A stretch of 59,902 nucleotides of DNA from Microbacterium sp. SZ1 (GTDB taxonomy: Bacteria > Actinomycetota > Actinomycetes > Actinomycetales > Microbacteriaceae). Shown in pieces: positions 59,209-59,902 of this stretch. Location of the stretch: positions 1-59,902 of the forward strand of contig NZ_LPVV01000042.1 of the NCBI RefSeq assembly GCF_002362255.1, read 5' to 3'. The translations under genes and the position numbers were made by a program. The notes under the pieces are model-generated. The model was given only the letters and a program-made list of their open reading frames with translations, did not search any database and was not told where the DNA came from. Every line of letters starts with the position of its first letter. The first letter of the stretch is position 1.

Positions 59209-59578
59209 CCGGCTGCGCGTTCTGGCGGCGGTCGGTGCCGGAACCTGTCCCTCTGCGATCGTCGAGGAGAGGAGGGTCGCCTCATCCCGGGTCGTTGAGC
59301 GAGCGGAGCGAGTCGAAACGCGGTGAGGTTCTTTTCGCGTTTCCTCCCGGTCGTTGAGCGAGCGGAGCGAGACGAAACGCGGTGACGTTCTTTTCGCGTT
59401 TCCTCCCGGTCGTTGAGCGAGCGGAGCGAGACGAAACGCGGTGAGGTCTCGGTCGAGTTCCTTCCGTACTTCTTCCCTGTTCCGTGGTGTTCCGGTGTTC
59501 TGGAATGGTCTTCTGACCTGGCCTGTTTTCGGTGGTTTCCGGCCTGTGAATGTCGGTGGTCGCGGGTTGGATGGGGGT
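59209..59578. other. Intergenic region with tandem repeats
   Basis: 370 bp between the EamA stop and the DUF222 gene. It holds the 59-bp tandem repeat (59290-59447); the remaining 3' part (59448-59578) is T-richer than its surroundings and shows no clear promoter. Confidence 0.6.
59290..59447. repeat. 59-bp tandem repeat of SERSE-type element
   Basis: Two full 59-bp units (59290-59348, 59349-59407) and a third partial copy start with GGTCGTTGAGCGAGCGGAGC and continue with GACGAAACGCGGTGA and TTCTTTTCGCGTTTCCTCCC. Units differ at few positions. The core matches elements at 38451 and 41309. Confidence 0.92.
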
Positions 59579-59902
59579 ATGTCCCATCCCGCCGAGATGC
59601 TTGCTCAGGTCGTGTCCGACCTGGATGCGGTGCTGTCCGACACCGCCCTTGCGGGCCTGTCGGATGCGGACCGGGTGCGGGTGTTGCAGGTGGCGGGTGC
59701 GGTCGCGCGGCGGGTGGATGCGGTGGTGGTGGAGACTCTCGGGTCGACGAATCCGACGGATCTCGCCCACGGGGCGGTGTCGGAGTGCGCAGGAGCTGGT
59801 GCAGCGCACGCTGTTGGTCGACGGGCCGGGTGCGGGGCGGGTGGTGAAGGCGGTAGGGGTGGTGCGGCGGGAGTCGAGCCTGGTGTCGGGGGAGTGGTTG
59901 CC
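59579..59902 (+). pseudogene. DUF222/HNH gene start, apparently frameshifted and cut by window end
   Basis: From ATG 59579 the frame encodes LAQVVSDLDAVLSDTALAGL and VLQVAGAVARRVDAVVVETL, clearly homologous to the DUF222 protein at 14315-15889. Near 59785-59790 homology moves to the +1 frame (QELVQRTLLVDGPGAGRVVK, then VRRESSLVSGEWL), matching ELLRRALLVD and VRRQSSLTSGERL of the paralogue. One inserted base or two missing bases would explain this. A sequencing error is possible. Only the N-terminal part is in the window, so the nuclease domain cannot be judged. Confidence 0.75.

Noticed and set aside
1..59902. tRNA, rRNA, phage or plasmid replication genes
   Set aside because: None recognised on either strand in reading through the window; a dedicated tRNA and rRNA scan would be needed to exclude a missed tRNA.

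Overview
The window is high-GC, densely coded DNA with leaderless promoters, many GTG starts and 4-nt stop/start overlaps (ATGA, GTGA). It encodes DUF222/HNH endonucleases, mycelium-free actinobacterial transporters and repeated in-frame SERSE-type elements. Together these point to a Microbacteriaceae chromosome, most likely Microbacterium or a close relative (inference from gene content and style; no rRNA or tRNA was seen). Nothing looks like a prophage or plasmid backbone. The region reads as an accessory/metabolic stretch rich in drug and sugar exporters, each beside its own small regulator.

Layout. 1-2706: 3' part of an alpha-L-rhamnosidase. 2760-12777: efflux and regulator modules (DHA2 MFS, TetR plus EamA with paired operators, a sugar-efflux MFS, acetyltransferase plus TetR, DHA2 MFS plus two MarR genes, Old Yellow Enzyme). 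12810-17978: ChaA-type antiporter, DUF222/HNH endonuclease, zinc alcohol/formaldehyde dehydrogenase, SRPBCC protein. 18177-19514: a CYP152-type fatty-acid peroxygenase P450. 19620-23803: small acidic protein, mini solute-binding lipoprotein plus cation diffusion facilitator, then a 742-bp lower-GC insert carrying a ChW-repeat secreted protein, bounded by 29-bp direct repeats at the 3' end of a GH114-like gene, and a CPBP protease. 23970-28588: MFS / YbdK ligase / DUF7218 operon, CsbD, a Cys/Met-rich copper-storage protein and other small proteins.

28589-35695: FBP-type EF-G-binding protein, then a carbohydrate island (LacI regulator divergent from binding protein, two permeases and GH3 glycosidase). 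35697-39648: a tryptophan-to-anthranilate operon (tryptophan dioxygenase, amidohydrolase, kynureninase, PaaX regulator) preceded by a long-spaced inverted repeat; the amidohydrolase sits where a formylkynurenine formamidase is needed and carries an in-frame interspersed repeat. 39790-46317: a glutamate-cysteine ligase, then amidase plus agmatine deiminase divergent from TetR plus a group II decarboxylase, a plausible amine/polyamine module. 46431-52356: alpha/beta hydrolase, TetR divergent from an MBL-fold hydrolase, isochorismatase-like hydrolase plus NCS1 permease, M18 aminopeptidase.

52559-58105 encodes an 1848-residue secreted surface protein made of DUF11 and DUF7507-like repeats, ending in a LAXTG sorting signal. 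It is followed by a strong terminator and then a ykkC-class (guanidine-I-like) riboswitch whose 3' core can pair with the Shine-Dalgarno of an EamA transporter. The window ends with a 59-bp tandem repeat and the start of a second DUF222/HNH gene that appears frameshifted.
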